The notes: generated by a model not told the origin, from the sequence alone. A DNA stretch of 64,000 nucleotides from Hydractinia symbiolongicarpus (GCF_029227915.1 NC_079884.1:9796001-9860000), one strand, 5' to 3'; shown: positions 22,263 to 36,259, numbered from the stretch's first letter. Made by a program: numbers and translations.

Positions 22263-23316
22263 TAACCAAACAATTAAAAAATTATTAGGTCACAATAGTT
22301 CATAAACATTGCAACAATTTATGTTGTTCTGGCATTAAAAATACAACTTACCAAGAAATATTTAGTTGGTAACGTTCCTCTCAAGAAAAAATCTGTTTTG
22401 TTATTTACTCCCGATTTGAAATAAACTTAATAACTGTACAATCATGGGGCAATTTTATAGACGCAACACTTCCTCCACTTTTTCGTTTACGCAAGCACTT
22501 CCTGTACGCCATGTATTCCTGTTTCGCATTGATTATAAACGTTAATGGTTTACATCTGATCAAATCGTTGACCTGTCCATTCATTCGTATATTGATCTAA
22601 TGGAAAAGATACTGGCCCTTGTTTCACCTGTTGACGTGATGAGGGTGTGTCGAAATGACATTGTCACAAACAGGGTACAGAGTTAAATATTTTATCCTTT
22701 TAGAAAAACTCTAGCTGCTGGGAGATCTTCTTCTTGAGAAAGCTTTCAAAGAGAAAAACATTCTCTCTCAGACTAATAGTCTGGGATCGAAGTTGCATCT
22801 CTCTCACGATAAGTTAGCAGTTTTGGTAACCACTTGAGGTTATATAACACATTCTATAATATAATTTAAAAGTAGGAGTACCAGTTACGAGAGATATTAC
22901 TCATTAATCACTTCTTTAATAGGTGTTGCATTTTTGATAAACAGATCAAAGTCACCACCGAAAGTGTGATCCAATCGTTACACACACACACAGAGATTTA
23001 TTGCTTTCAACTTACTGTATATATATTTTTCATTAGAAGCCTGATTGTATAGGTAGTCAAAATATTTTTAAGGTTAATTCTTTCGGAAAGTTAATGTCGT
23101 CAAATGTGTCAAAAAAACGCTAATGTCATTGGTGAGATAAATATGCTAGAAATGACATCGCTGTTCCAGGGCGATCGCGGATACTTGATGCAAAATATTT
23201 TAAATTTCCAACAAGAAATGTGTTCGTGGTACATAATTCATATTGTGAAAGAGCTATGGGAAGAAGAATGGAAAGTCAAATAAAAAAAACGTTTTTCTAA
23301 AAAAAATTCTAGATTA

Positions 23317-23545
23317 CTAGTCGTTAGCCCGTGGAAAAATCCACTGAAACTTCGCCGTCACTACTCACAGCTACCATTTTGGCTAACAGATAGGCGTATG
23401 TCCCGTATTATAATGTAAACTAGTCGGTGGCCCGTGGGTAATTCCACGGGTCCGGCCGACCTTTATATACAACATTTCGTGTGTCTCGTTACTTGAGGTA
23501 CCTTTTTGCGCCGAGACAGGCAGAATACGGCTATTGATATAGAGA
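23317..23545 (-). mobile_element. Two adjacent mini-Helitrons, minus orientation
   Basis: On the minus strand, unit 23420-23545 starts TCTCTATATCAATAGCCGTA and ends with a hairpin (CCCGTGGAATTACCCACGGG) and CTAG. It is joined directly to unit 23317-23419, which ends with a damaged hairpin and GGGCTAACGACTAG. Same family as 14546-14935. Confidence 0.7.
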
Positions 23546-24563
23546 TTTAAGGGTCCCTATAGATCTTAAGAATAAAAATTTAAAAGTTGCAATAATAATA
23601 TGACTATCATTTAAAGTTCCAATTACAGCTAAAATTAAAATTCGCTGACCTTTCCAGTTGTAGGCACTCGAAGCAACAACATCGAAAGTCAAAGCGAACG
23701 TTTCACAGGACCTATTTATTTTTCACCTTGTTGTGACAAATATCGACTTTCCAATCGTGTTATTTCCTTTAACTTTCAACTGCGTTACACGCGTATTTTA
23801 TGGTGTGTGTGAACATAGTCTGTTAGTGTAACACGTAACAAAGTAAGTGCACCCACGATAACGTGTGTAAAGCATCACGGGTACACAGAGAACAATCATT
23901 GATTGGATGTTTAAAATGAGCTATCTCAGACGGTTTTTATTACAATGAGAGCACTAATTGGCTGTAAAAACCTGCACGTGAGTTTCAACACATAGCATGA
24001 AAAAATGCATCCGTCAATTATGTGACATCATAAAGCAGAGATTATTTGTCCTGATTAGGACTTAATTAAAATATTTTTAACATTTTATGTCTAATAACAA
24101 TGTTTGTAAATCTAATATATGTTAATTGGTTAATGTTATTTGGGAAGTAGCTTTCGATGCAATTGAAAGGAAGTTTGGCAGATACGCCCACAGTGAAGTC
24201 TTGATGTCTTCCGTTGTTGATAGCATTCACCATTCATAGTACTCAATTTTTTTATAAGCATACAGTAAAATAATGAAACTGAACTTTATGGCAATAACAA
24301 ACTTAAAGATGATGAGAGAGGAAATATTTTTGATATAAATGGCAGCCTTGTTCTCTCCATTTGAAACATTTGATTTTACCAGACTTTTTTTGTTCAGATT
24401 TTGTTTTCATTGTCTTTTCTTTGTTTCAAGCTATATTTTGTTCTTAACCATGTCCTTAGACATGTCTTATGTTGTATTACGTTGTAAATATACTGAATAT
24501 ATTTTAACATTACTGACAATTACAATTTGAATGCCTCCCTCTGCCTCTGATATTGATAGATTT

Positions 24564-24673
24564 TCTATATTATAATGCCCGTATACGTCTGTCCGTCCGT
24601 CTGTCTGTCACGCAAAATGGTAGCTTAGCTGCGACGGGCGAACCCGTGGATTTTTCCACGGGCTAACGACTAG
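24564..24673 (+). mobile_element. Mini-Helitron, well-preserved single copy (110 bp)
   Basis: It starts TCTATATTATAATGCCCGTA and contains GTCTGTCCGTCCGTCTGTC. It ends with the perfect hairpin CCCGTGGATTTTTCCACGGG, then CTAACGA and CTAG. It is inserted between T and T, without target duplication. Confidence 0.75.
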
Positions 24674-25599
24674 TATGCCTAAATTGGTATTTAGTATCCA
24701 ATTTTGATGAGCTGAATTTCTGAGCTTCAAGGTATGCCTAGCGTTGTACTTAATATTTTTTTCTTTAGGGGGAGGGGTGGGTGGATTTTGAGCTTACGTA
24801 TGCTTATAAACGTTATGCTTTTAAAAAAATGAGTGTATCAACAGATTTTTTTTGTATAATGATATAAAATGTTCGAAGACTATTTGTAAACAATCGTTTG
24901 ACTGACATTAACAATTTAGAAGCTCTATGTTACCCATTTTACTGATATGGGCGTGTTTGGAATTACATCATCATGCTCGGTAAAAAGAAAAGATAAATTC
25001 CTTGATTATGGAGAAATTGGGGATAGCTCAATTTTCAATATTTCTAAGGTTATTTTAGGTATTTTTAAGATTTCGGTTTATTAAAGGTTAAGGTTGTTAC
25101 CTGTCGTTGTCAGTTTAACCTTCCTCGTTGTTGTCATTCCCATAACCACAACCAAAGGAAAGCATAGTAAAAAAATCAGTATCATTTTTTCCTGGAGAAG
25201 CAATAAGCTGTATGTTTTTAAATCAAGTTCACACTTTTTTAGACATTCCTAAATCAAGAAAAAGTTTTTTATTTAGGTCTTGTTTTTAGATTCGCATCAT
25301 AACAAGTTTTTCCTGCGCCGGTTCTGAAAGATCATTTCGGCACTTTCTTTTTAATTTTCACCCCATAAAATACCAAAAATGACTACGGATTTTACATCAA
25401 CGACATATAGGTCGGAGAGTAAACTCGAATTGGAATAACGATTGCGAGAAAGGCGAGCGAATTTTATTAAAGAAGCGAGAAGAGAAAAAGTTTTTTTATA
25501 CTACGTGTAGTTTGTTTATCATCTATCTGCGTGTTTAAATATATTTGATTGTTATATATTCTATTTTATATTTGTTAAGAATGTTAGAAAAAAGTTTTT

Positions 25600-25750
25600 T
25601 ATTGTTGTCGTTTAAATGTTAATGTCACCGATAAATTATATGTCGTTTAAATATTTACGTCGCTGATACGTCGTCGATACACATTCTGTCGTTTAAATAT
25701 TAACGTTATCTGGACATTATTGTCGATAAAATATTAACGTCGTCGTTGCG
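25600..25750. repeat. Periodic TGTCGTTTAAATATTAACGTC repeat
   Basis: Four copies of a block TGTCGTTTAAATATTAACGTC (with variants) start near 25607, 25642, 25688 and 25722, separated by short CG-containing spacers. The repeated GTCG and ACGTC words stand out against the AT-rich background. Confidence 0.6.
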
Positions 25751-26236
25751 CTTGTGGCAGTTGTGCGTCGTAGTCTTTAAGATCATCATTTAAAGTGTCG
25801 GGACATTTTAAACTTGATACAACCTAAAAAATACGCATGTAGTATAGACGCTTTTATCTTTTAAACATTTCTAACTAAACTAAAATTCTATTTTACACAA
25901 TTTCATATTTTTCGTTCTTGGGACAGCTATTTTGTAGCTGTCCCAAACTGATATATCATAGATACTTTCTAGATTGAGGTCAGAAAAGCAGATTTTGTAG
26001 CAAAACATAAATAAATTACATAAATATAAGGGATTAAAGATTTGCTTTTTTAGTGGAAAAAAACAAACAACTATAGCGAGAGTACTTAAAAGTTGCCAGG
26101 AATAAATATGCATATAAAAATAGAAAATAAAAATAAAACTAAAACTTTTCTCTTTTAACTTAGAACAAAATTTTGAATTCTTTGCCGTGATTCTATCACA
26201 TATAATTTCCCATGAAACTCAAAAACATTAGAATGT

Positions 26237-29200
26237 CTACACAAGATGCTTCCATAATTTTCTCGTTCGCCTTTTTATAAAGTACATGTACAAACCGATC
26301 AGAGTGAGCATGGCGGTGACATAAAGGACCACGCATAAACTCATATCCAAGTTATACAAACCTACGAACGCAAAGGAGGAGGGTGATGAATTAAATCTTA
26401 CTAGGTCATCATCATGTAAAATCTCTCCTCTCTTAGGGCTTTCTTTAATACGTATATTACCAGGACCATAATGCTGTTTCAAGAATTCTAAAATAACCCC
26501 CTTGTTAAATTTCGTTCCAGCAACACCATGCCCAGGATCTGTTTCTATGGTATTATCTATCGTTGTCGGCTTCCGGCATTCTTCGCACATGCTATCTGGT
26601 GGGAACTGTATTTTAGGATGGAGAGGGTCAGAGCTGACGGCTTTTCGTAAGCGAGCATTTACGATGTTATGTCTTTCCCATAACCACAGTATTGCCTCAT
26701 CGTAGGTGGAAACTTCTTTATCAACATGCTTCGCCATCTCAACAAAATGGTCCCGGCAGTATCGACAACCGAAAAAATGATCAATAAAACCGCGAAGACG
26801 TTTCAACACTTCCAAACCAGTAAGTGAGCTTGGCTCTTTAGAAGCGCAGTTAACTGTAAGGGTATGAAACAATACCCATAAACTGCAAGGGAATCCACGA
26901 TATCTTGTTTTACTTCCTTTACAAGCACGAAACTCAATTTTTGCAGGTAGATACGAATCCCACTCCTAAAAGATAAAAAAGAAAGAAAAAATTAGCTAAT
27001 AATAGTCCCACGAGAATTTTCCTTATACACAAAAACTAAAAGACTTTTTACCTGGTGTTCGTCTAAATATTTGACATATTCAGGAGTCTTCAATGTATCT
27101 TTACCGTTCAACCATGCATCCAATTTTGTTAAATATGACGTCAGGTATTTCTCACCTGGTACGCACTACAACAAAACAGATCATATTTATATTATCAAGT
27201 ATATTTTACATGGATGTTTTGAGGTTTGCTTCTCTTTATTTATGAAAGAGGCTATGAAACGGCTGTTGCTTTTCGACTTTCGTGAGCTAATGGCAGTGGA
27301 AAAGTTTATGATCACTGTGGACAAAAACAACGTCTTAAATCATCTTAAATATGATAACTCAAGTTTTCTAATAAAATAAAAATGCCAAAACAACATAACA
27401 AACATAGCAACACCGATATTTTGCATACCTCGCTTAACAAATTCACCCATTTTTTGAGCGCAACTAGGGCATCGCCATCTATGGTTTCTTTCTTTGGAAT
27501 TTCACGTCGTAATGCAAAGCTCACGCCACTTGCAATATCCATCATGTGCACGTCAGATGACCTGCAACAAAATATTTAATGTTTGTTAACTTCGGACAAT
27601 TTTTTTGGATTCAAAAGTGTCATGGCGAAAGTTGCTTTACTGCTGCTAACATGTTTCTCACGAGAAGTAAGTTTACTCGCAACATACATTATCCAGTTTT
27701 CAAAAAACCTCTAGCATAGTATTATAGAAGATAGGTTCATATGTAGCAACGAAATTATATGATTTATCCCAAAGTGGTCCTCAAAATGACCATTTCTTTC
27801 TTATTTCCCTTCATCTTTTGAAAATTCTCTCGTTTCCTTGACCTAGTAAAAAATATTAAAAATTGTTTTTTTCAAAATAGGGACTAACGACTCACATATT
27901 AGCAGCCTTCTCAAGTTGTAACTCATCGATCACTGGAGGTTCATCTTCTTTTACGTCCTTTGGAGGCTCTTGTACCACTTCTGTAATTTGATTCAACGCT
28001 TTCACAAAACCATTGTGTGTACGGTCATTACTAGAGTAAATAAGGAAGTCATTGAATATAGTTTTGGATATATTAAACCCTCTTGCAACTTGGCTCAGTT
28101 ACCTACAAATTTTTTTAAGTATTTTAATGTATAACAAGTTTTTTTATATTTCGAAAGGGCCGAAAAGACGGAACAATTTTGCAAATTAATTTGCAAAATA
28201 ATTAATTGAGCTAAAATTGATCTAAAATTGTTTTGTATATAACATTAAAAAATAACAGAACGATAATACTCAAATAACGTAAAAACACAAATCAATTTTA
28301 AAAATTGATCTAACAAAATCAACCTGGTTTGATTTTATTAGATCAATTTTTCGTCAGAACAATACTATTTCAAAGGAAACCGCCAGCTGCTCACTTCCTT
28401 TCGAAACTCACACTAAGCATTTCATTAATTTCAAATGTTGTTATGCACGTTAAAGAGAGTAAAGAGTAGTGAAAAAAACGCGACTAAAGTACGTTTGTCA
28501 AATCCGTCAATTTTAATTCTTTCAGATTTATTCTATGCTCCCTTTTTATTTCTGTATTTCACCCATTTTCTAACTTTTCTTTTGTGTGAAAGAATAAAAC
28601 TGCTTGAAAAGATTAAGGAGCAAAAAATTGTTTCTTTTATGTTATGAAAGTTAAATTAAGATTGTTCTTTATATTGTATCGTGTATGAATACAAAAATAT
28701 TAAATCAATTAAGAATTGAATAATTAATGACTAAATTTTTACGTGTATTTTTTTCAAGAATATTCCGACAAAGTCTACAAAATTGTTCCGACTATTCGGC
28801 TCTAAAGCTTGGTTCTCACTATGAGCCAACGATGAGCTAACCATAGCGCGCATAATGTGTTAGCCGATTTCAATTTTTGAGCTGTGGGTCTGCCCACACA
28901 TTTTTTACCGATAGTTACATTAAATGACAAAAATAAAATTCTTTTAGAAGAAATCAGGTTATGAAAAAACTTTTAATACACCAGCCTACACCTTTCCCGA
29001 GACCATGAGTCATATTAAATTTGTAAAATATGAATACCATATTTGAATTCAGCATAGTTTGTTTAATTTATGTGTAAAAGTTTAACTTGATACGCCAACA
29101 GAAAGTGCTATTTTGAGGAGATATATATCACAGTTAAAGTCTTCTTAATGCTCAAGTTACCATGTCCCGCCTCGTTTTTAAAAAGAGGTTGGACATACCA

Positions 29201-32200
29201 CAAATCTTTAAATTAGAATAGCAGGTTGTTTACTTGCTGCATTGTTTCGAAATTTTCTTTGTTTATGACTTTTTTGATAAGGAATTCAAATCTGTTGTCC
29301 GTTTTTCATAAAACTCAACAGAAAAAGTTGCGGCACATCAAAAGAATAAGTCTCGGGAAAGGTGTATTCGCCTAGTTACATAAAACTTGTTATTTTTCTA
29401 CAAGAACGTAATATAGTTCAGAACATTTGGAATTAAATTTGATTTTGAAGTTGTTGTTCGAAACTAGACCCTTTATCTGCTTCCCTTCAAAAACCCTGCA
29501 GTATAAACCCACAATCAGAAGAATAATCAACCATAGCATGACATACGGACTAAGTTCCTTGAATTCTCCATCGACCAGTGTGATAAGAACAAGTGACGGA
29601 AACATGACAACTTTGTATTTTGAAGTCAAATCAACCTAAACAGTAAAATATCATGCTATAGAACAGGGTAAAGTAAATAAGTCTAAAAACAAAACACTGT
29701 TTTTTTAATATTGTAAATGCTCCATTTGGCGTCCCATATTGAATAAGCGCCGAATGCAAAAATAAAGCAAAAAGCATTTTTTATTGAAAACCAGCTTTTA
29801 ATTGAGACTTTCTACACCTAAGTTTTATATCAAACTGTTTACATTCTTTTTTTGTTTCACCTTTTGACTAATTCCCTGTTGCAAACACTTATAAAATTGT
29901 TTTTGTTTTCATCGTAGTGTATTTTTTGTCTCACTATTTCTGCTACAAAGAGGCTACATGTGGAACAACTAAAAATATTATTCATAAAAAATTTAAAATA
30001 AATATTATTTGTAAGCGCCCCTCTCGAATTAGCGCCCTTTAGCGCCCATTACAAATTAGAGTCCATGTGTTAAGTAACAATAAGAGTTGTAGAAAAACAA
30101 TGTACGACTCACATTGAGATTCGATACTCGTCTAATAGCCAATTTCTTGCAGCCACTTGCATCTAGCATGAGCTAAAACAAGAAGAAAATGTGTGTAATA
30201 AAATATTACAAAATTTTATCAAGAATAACAAAGTAGTTTTACTTACTATCTTGCCAGTATAAGAAGCAGGATCTTCAAACACCAATGCTAAATATCTGAA
30301 TGATGAACGCCTTCTTTTGTACATAAAGTTTTCAACAGCTTGCTCACTAGATAACAAATTATGTTACATTCATTAAGACACTGATATAAAACTTATGCAA
30401 ACTGATCTTTGTAAACTTCTTTTGGCCTCTCACGACCTTCAACATTAATAAATCAATTTTTGTTAATTTGAAAAATTTTCCTCTATTCCTAAATAAACCG
30501 TTTCTGTTGCCACAACCTCCAGTAAATAATTTGGATAACTTCTTTAGATAACTTACAATATGGTGAAAAAACTTATATCTTCCACTGTTGCACACATAGT
30601 GAATAAAAAGTGTTGTTGAAAACAGCTTCGCATAAAGGTAAAAATAAGTAAATCTCTGAGTATTAATACAAAAGTTTACACACAAACCATTGCACGTGTG
30701 CTTTTATTACATTGGCCTGAGTTGTATATAAAAATTAACATTTAGAAAACTTTTTGGCACATTGAGTTGGGTTGCAATCAGCACAAAAAGAAGTTTGATG
30801 AAAAAGTTTCCCTTCATCCAGATTAACGTTTTTTTATATGCATGTAACAAAAAAGACTTACTTTATGTAATCAAAGTTGATTTTGTTGTACACCGGATCA
30901 TCTTGTTTTTCTATATGATCAATCAAACCTCTTCTTATGTGTTTAATATCTTTTTCACCTGAAAGTAATGTTAGTCATACATGAAGTAAAAGCAATAGTA
31001 AATAAATATTTAAGTTAATAATAACAAAAATAAATCGAAACTCCAGTGGTAACCAGGAAGAGCATTGTTAACAAATTAACATTCCCTTTAAAAAAATATT
31101 CGCTGTGTATGTCATAGCAAAATAAACTTTAATTGTGGAAAGTCTGATATTTGATTATCTAGGAGATATCAAGAACGTCTTTAAAAATAGAGACCCCAAC
31201 TAAAGAAAGGAGGAATGTTATACAAATGAGTTTACATAGCATATAAAAAATGAACTCTGATGTTTATATATGTAGTTTTATGTTTTCTACTGATCATGAA
31301 TTTATTAAGTTATCTCTTCTACAAATTTTTACCTTCATATTTGATTCCCATTTTCTTAGAGACATTCTTTGCATCTTCTTCTGGTCGTTTCCAGTTTACA
31401 TCAAAAAACTAAAATATATAGGATACAAAAAGATAGTTAACAAAATACAGCTTTGATAATATAAAAACTTATTATGTATGGACACACACCTTTATTGTTG
31501 GATATGAATCTATTTTGAATTTTTTCGAACATGTATCGATATTTTTTTCAGCTGCACAATCAATTGCACCTACATTTACATATTTCTTCCAATCTATAAA
31601 ATACAAAACTTGATTTGTTTATGAATATTTAAACACGGGTAAATATTATCTGACCAGAGTCCGACCAAAGGTCATAATTTATTTGTAAAGTAAAAATACA
31701 AATTTACCCAGTATGTACACAAATGCTATTTTTTAAATCTGTTTTACAATAGCAGCCAACTTTTGCACACAGCCATAATGTGGCCAGTATTATAAAGACA
31801 TGTTGTTTGATCTATGAAAATCAGTATACAGAGCTGTGCCTTAATGGTATTATTAAAGACGACGTCATAATAAAATTTGTGTACTCATCAAAAATCATTT
31901 AAACATACAACTCTCCAACTTTTAATCAAAAGATACAATACAACCAGGGTTCAAATGTTAAATATAGAGTCAGTTGTAAAAGATTTAAAAATGCAGAAAA
32001 GAAAATCTTTATGCACCATAGAGCACTGTAGGCCACCTGCCATTGAATCCATGTTAATAATTATTTTGTTGCAACAACAATTATAGAAACAGGTGATACA
32101 AACGATCGATGAAAGAATGAGATTCACAATTTTAATATTTTCTTTGTTTTCACTGGCAACTTAAATTCAAACAGTCACAACAAGTGTTGCTTCACTCATG

Positions 32201-35200
32201 CCTGTAAAATGGAGAGCTTGAAACTTCTCATTTATAAAAAAGTTGTGTTCTTAATACAATATAAAAAACGCCTTTAATAAATAGTAAAATAGATGCTTTG
32301 TTGACGTCATCAAACCATAGGTAGGTAACATGGGTTTGCCCAGCTTAGAGAGATTGGACCAATTTCGATCATGTGTTAGCTACCAATGTAGAAAAGGCAT
32401 TAGTTTTTCCTATTAGTTATCAAGTTATTTGGCCTCAAAGGCATAAGTGCAACGAAAGTACTTTACTAATTTTATGTATGTTAATTATACTATAAGTTAA
32501 TACCTTATGACCCATTGTTACAATTCCCATAGTTAAGAAGCTCAATAGTTGCAAGGGGATTGTGTTGAGCTTATACTGTATAGCTTAAAACTTTAACAAG
32601 TCTTAAATTTTTGAAAAATCATTATTCTTAGAAACATGCGTTTTCCATGCTAGGGGTATATTAATAACCCTCTTTCTATCTGATCTAGACTGTGTTAGAT
32701 CTTTTTTTCTTTTTATAAATTCTGCATCTATACATGTCCTATTACCTCCTGCCAACTAACTCAATCATCTTATCTGGATAACATCTTTAACGCTAGGGAT
32801 ACCTAGCCTAACTCTTTCTGACTTTTAAACTGCTGTTACACATTAACCAAACCATTTCCATATCATTCCTTTCTAAACAGTCATGATCTTGCTGTTTAAA
32901 GTTATTATTTCAGTTTGTCTGTTCAGTGTTCATATTATTATTGAAGGTTTATCATTTTTTGAACAGGCTACATTACGGGAGATGTTTTGACACATATTAA
33001 TTCTGCATAAATTGTGATGTAATGTTCAATAATTATTTTTTCCCTGTAACTTTGGATTTGCTTGTAGGTTTTGGAAAAATTGGTAGGCCAGTTCCAATAA
33101 ATTTTATGACTAAACTTAAATTTTTAACAAAAAAGCTAGTTCCGTTGTGAAAATATTTTAATATATATTTTCTAATTTTCTCTAAGCATAATAAAACAGT
33201 ACGTTGAATTCACCAACAGACAGATAAATACACACAGCTATAACAACAGCTGCATGAAAAATGTGTAGAATAAGAGATATATTTTGTTGATTATATTTTT
33301 GCATGATGTATTATATATACAGGGTATGTGTTACATTATATATTTTCCAAAAAACAAACTCAGTTTGTATCATTATATACGTTTCCTTATGTTAGAAAAC
33401 AAACATAACATAGAGCTATATGACATCAGATGTGGAAGCACAGAATAGAGCTCATAATTGTATTAACAATGAGCGTGGAAGGAGCTATAATCTAATGGCA
33501 AGTGCAAATAAATTAACAGACATTATACTCCATAACATTTACCAATAAAGGGCTACTCATGTGCTTGACATTTAGGACATGGAGTATACTTGTTATTCAT
33601 AAGGAGGCACCTGCATTCCTACACATGTGTGTATATATTTGACTGTTTGCTATGTTTGATCATTAACTATGTTGGACCATTGGTTAGGTTAATTTAGGTT
33701 AGATTGTTGTCACTGGGTTAATAGAAAACATGGGGTAGTAGTTGAGGTAGCTAGTTTTGATATTCAATGCATTATTTTGTATATAGACGTTATATTTAAT
33801 TTTACTTAAATACGACAGCTCTTAGCTTGCTTAACATACTGAATTTAGTGCCAATTTTTTTAAAAAAGATATCACTTTCATCTTTGGTTTACAGTGCCTA
33901 GCTCCACCATTTCTACCAATGTTACATAATAATTTGCAGACCAGATGCCTTTGCCAAACTGAGTCGCTGTGTGAAGTTAATCACTTCTACAATAAGATAG
34001 GCAATGTTGTGCAGTACAGTTTCTAAAGAATGGTTGCATGTATAACGCAACCAATCTTTCATAGCTCTAAAGCTTTGACTGTGGATTGTATGTGGTGTAG
34101 TGAAATTCTAACACAGCTATAGCCTTGTTTCCATCTTATTTGATCACTGTAAAGACAACTTCATAAGGAGAAATTTGAAGAACCTTCCTGGGGAAAATAC
34201 TACAGCCCCTATGACTCACTTCTCTTCTAATTTAAAAACAATTCCTTTCTATATGATCCAAACAGTTCTCTTCTGTATTCTCACAGTTCCCTTCTGCATT
34301 TTGAAACACTTCTCTGCATGTGACCTCAAGCTTTCTCTTACAACTAAATCTTGTTAGCATTTTTACATCCATGGTATCTATATATATGGTATCTATATAT
34401 ATATATATATATTTTTCCCCCAAACGAAATACCACAATATATTGTTATTAGAGTAGTGTAGTAGAGTATATATATAGTACTAGTTGTTAACCAGTGGATA
34501 AATCCACGGGTTCGCCCATTCTTTATTAGTCACATTTTGTGTGTCTTGCTACAGCAGTTACAGACGCATATGGGTATTATAATATAGATATATATACTCT
34601 ACTACACATAAAATTCTTGGTTTCTTTACTTAGAACACTCGATATGGTTATGGGGATGGTTACTTATTCAAAAACGTGAGTTATCAAAATCCAGCTAACC
34701 AATATTAGGGATTTTTTCAGTTTATGCGAGAGAAGTGTTTTAAATCGAAGAAAAGATTTTGGAAAAAAGAAGAGAAGTGTTTTGAATAAAAAGAGAAGTT
34801 TATTTATTAAAAGAACTGAGTCATGAAGAGCCATCATAAGAAAAACCTCCTTTCCAAATTATTTACATATTGAGAATAATTGTCAGCCTTGATGTTATTT
34901 GACCAATCAGTCGTAATCTAATGGGACTTTCCATTTGTCAGTAGAATGAAATTACCATTGCAAATACTACCCCAATTGGGGTATCCTATGTTTTCTATTA
35001 ACCTGTTGCCACTTGTTTGCCAACAAAATTATGTGGTTTTCCAACATTGCTCCCAACTCAAGACAATCAACGCAGGCCAATATATTTAGGCACCCAAGAT
35101 AACAAAATAAAACATTCAGTGTGACAAGACAATAAAAATCTTCTTACTTTTTAGTTCATAAGATAAACGAACCCATTTAGGCGCAAACATTTGGCAATGT

Positions 35201-35409
35201 CCACACCAACTGGAGTAAAATTCTACAATCCATACTTTATCACTATCTGTTAGACCATCTATTATAGTACCATTTGAAAACTGTACCATTGGGTCACTTT
35301 TCTTGTATAAGCTATGCGTCTCATTCTTTGCAAATTTTATCAACATAAATAATCCAAAAATAAAAGTGTAGGGTTTTTTCAGGAAAAAAAGTTCCCTTCC
35401 ATCAGCCAT
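26237..35409 (-). CDS. QSOX1: Quiescin sulfhydryl oxidase (QSOX), complete, 11 exons
   Basis: FAD-dependent sulfhydryl oxidase that makes disulfides in secretory proteins and passes electrons to oxygen. Exons (minus): 35148-35409, 31490-31593, 31333-31408, 30862-30958, 30247-30346, 30113-30172, 29547-29635, 27896-28030, 27429-27561, 27052-27165, 26237-26965. The total is 632 aa with frame kept at every junction. An N-terminal hydrophobic segment is followed by a thioredoxin domain with the active site WCGHC at 68-72. A redox-inactive second thioredoxin-like part and a helix-rich linker follow. The Erv/ALR oxidase domain has FRACKGSKTRYRGFPCSLW (403-420 region), the catalytic pair CRYC (457-460), the FAD-binding HNIVNARL and the distal pair CEEC (517-520). 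A membrane span (about 589-618) and a basic tail end the protein, as in Golgi-anchored QSOX. Whether it is the QSOX1 or QSOX2 orthologue cannot be told. Intron 1 (3.5 kb) is full of repeats. Confidence 0.96.
29740..30050. repeat. Fragments of the GCGCTTA-type dispersed repeat in a QSOX intron
   Basis: Short blocks GAATAAGCGCCGAATGCAAAA and GTAAGCGCCCCTCTCGAATT then AGCGCCCTTTAGCGCCCATT match the element at 20985-21375 in inverted orientation. Confidence 0.4.
32025..32150. repeat. Dispersed repeat (matches 3760-3860)
   Basis: GTAGGCCACCTG, ATAATTATTTTGTTGCA, TATAGAAACAGGTG and ACAAACGATCGATGAA correspond in order to the copy in AP2A intron 2. Confidence 0.6.
32290..32480. repeat. Dispersed repeat, member of a three-copy family
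   Basis: Blocks GGGTTTGCCCAGCTTAGAGA, GATTGGACCAATTT, TCAAGTTATTTGGCCTCAAA and GCAACGAAAGTACTTTACTAA are matched at 43060-43330 (GGTTGACCCAGCTTAAGAAA, TTTTCAAGTTATTTAGCCTT) and at 39960-40130 (TTCCAAGTTATTTAGCTTCA). Confidence 0.6.
34480..34588 (-). mobile_element. Mini-Helitron, minus orientation (109 bp)
   Basis: On the minus strand it starts TCTATATTATAATACCCATA and ends with CCCGTGGATTTATCCACTGG, TTAACAA, CTAG. Same subfamily as 24564-24673. Confidence 0.7.
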
Positions 35410-36259
35410 ATTTGTTGTGACGGTATTTTGCGAGCGAGCCGAAGATTGAATTGTGCCGAACGAGTGAATTGGTTCTGTTCCCAGAGGCTAAAATGTGTTC
35501 GGCAATTTACTAAATCATGTTCATCTTCTGATCAGATCACGTATTTTTGCTGCAGGTACCAGCAAGTGTGCAAAATACTTTTGTAAAAGATTGAAATTTT
35601 AAAACGGATATAGTATCCAAAGTTTTGTTACAGTGTATTATTATTTCCAAAATTTTAGGTTGAAATTATTTCTGAGTAGACGTCCGGAAAATACCAGAAA
35701 CATCCTGCGGTGGTGTGTATCAATCAACATGATAACTCGCACGTTTTAGAAAACTGTTCAGAGCAAGATGGCCAATCAAAAAAATGCCAGCAGGAGACAG
35801 TTGGCATTCAAAATAAAGACATTGTGTCTTTTTAACCCAATAAATGTTTTTCTTATCAGTTGTTACTACACGCATCTTGGAGAAAAGAGAGACAAAGAGC
35901 GTGGTAACGAGGTTTATTTTGCCGATGGGTGCAAAACGTCTAAATTTTGGCAAAAGTTGTAATTTATTTTACTCTTATTTACTCGCGTGTCCAAAAATCA
36001 GACAATCCAAGTGCATTCACAATTCAATTTTTTATAACATACAATTTTGCAATGAAAGTAGTGATAAAAAGCTATCGTCACGCTCGATAATAAGATTGAA
36101 AAGAAGAACTGGGATGCCACTTGCCTAAACATTCTGCCTAAGCCATGTGAAAGAATAAAATGGAAATAAAGGTCAACTTTGTCCCCAGGACTTGTTAGAC
36201 TTTTAAATTTTAACGGTCTTTAGTCGAGTAGTAGCAGTTAAAATCTGAAGGGGCACCCC

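Larger units (their letters stand above)
19124..26236. other. Repeat-rich intergenic region
   Basis: No coding exon is supported in these 7 kb. Contents that can be named: a GGCGCTTAATCGA-type repeat (20985-21375), a CAAA microsatellite (22186-22262), mini-Helitrons (23317-23545 and 24564-24673), and a periodic TGTCGTTTAAATATTAACGTC repeat (25600-25750). The rest is AT-rich sequence without open frames longer than chance. Confidence 0.6.
31594..35147. other. Long first QSOX intron, repeat-filled
   Basis: No exon seen. It carries a repeat shared with 3760-3860 (at 32025-32150), a repeat shared with 39960-40130 and 43060-43330 (at 32290-32480), AT dinucleotide tracts near 34375-34412 and a mini-Helitron at 34480-34588. 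Confidence 0.6.

Noticed and set aside
27071-27379. 102-codon plus-strand open frame
   Set aside because: It overlaps a QSOX exon and intron on the opposite strand and has no protein-like features.
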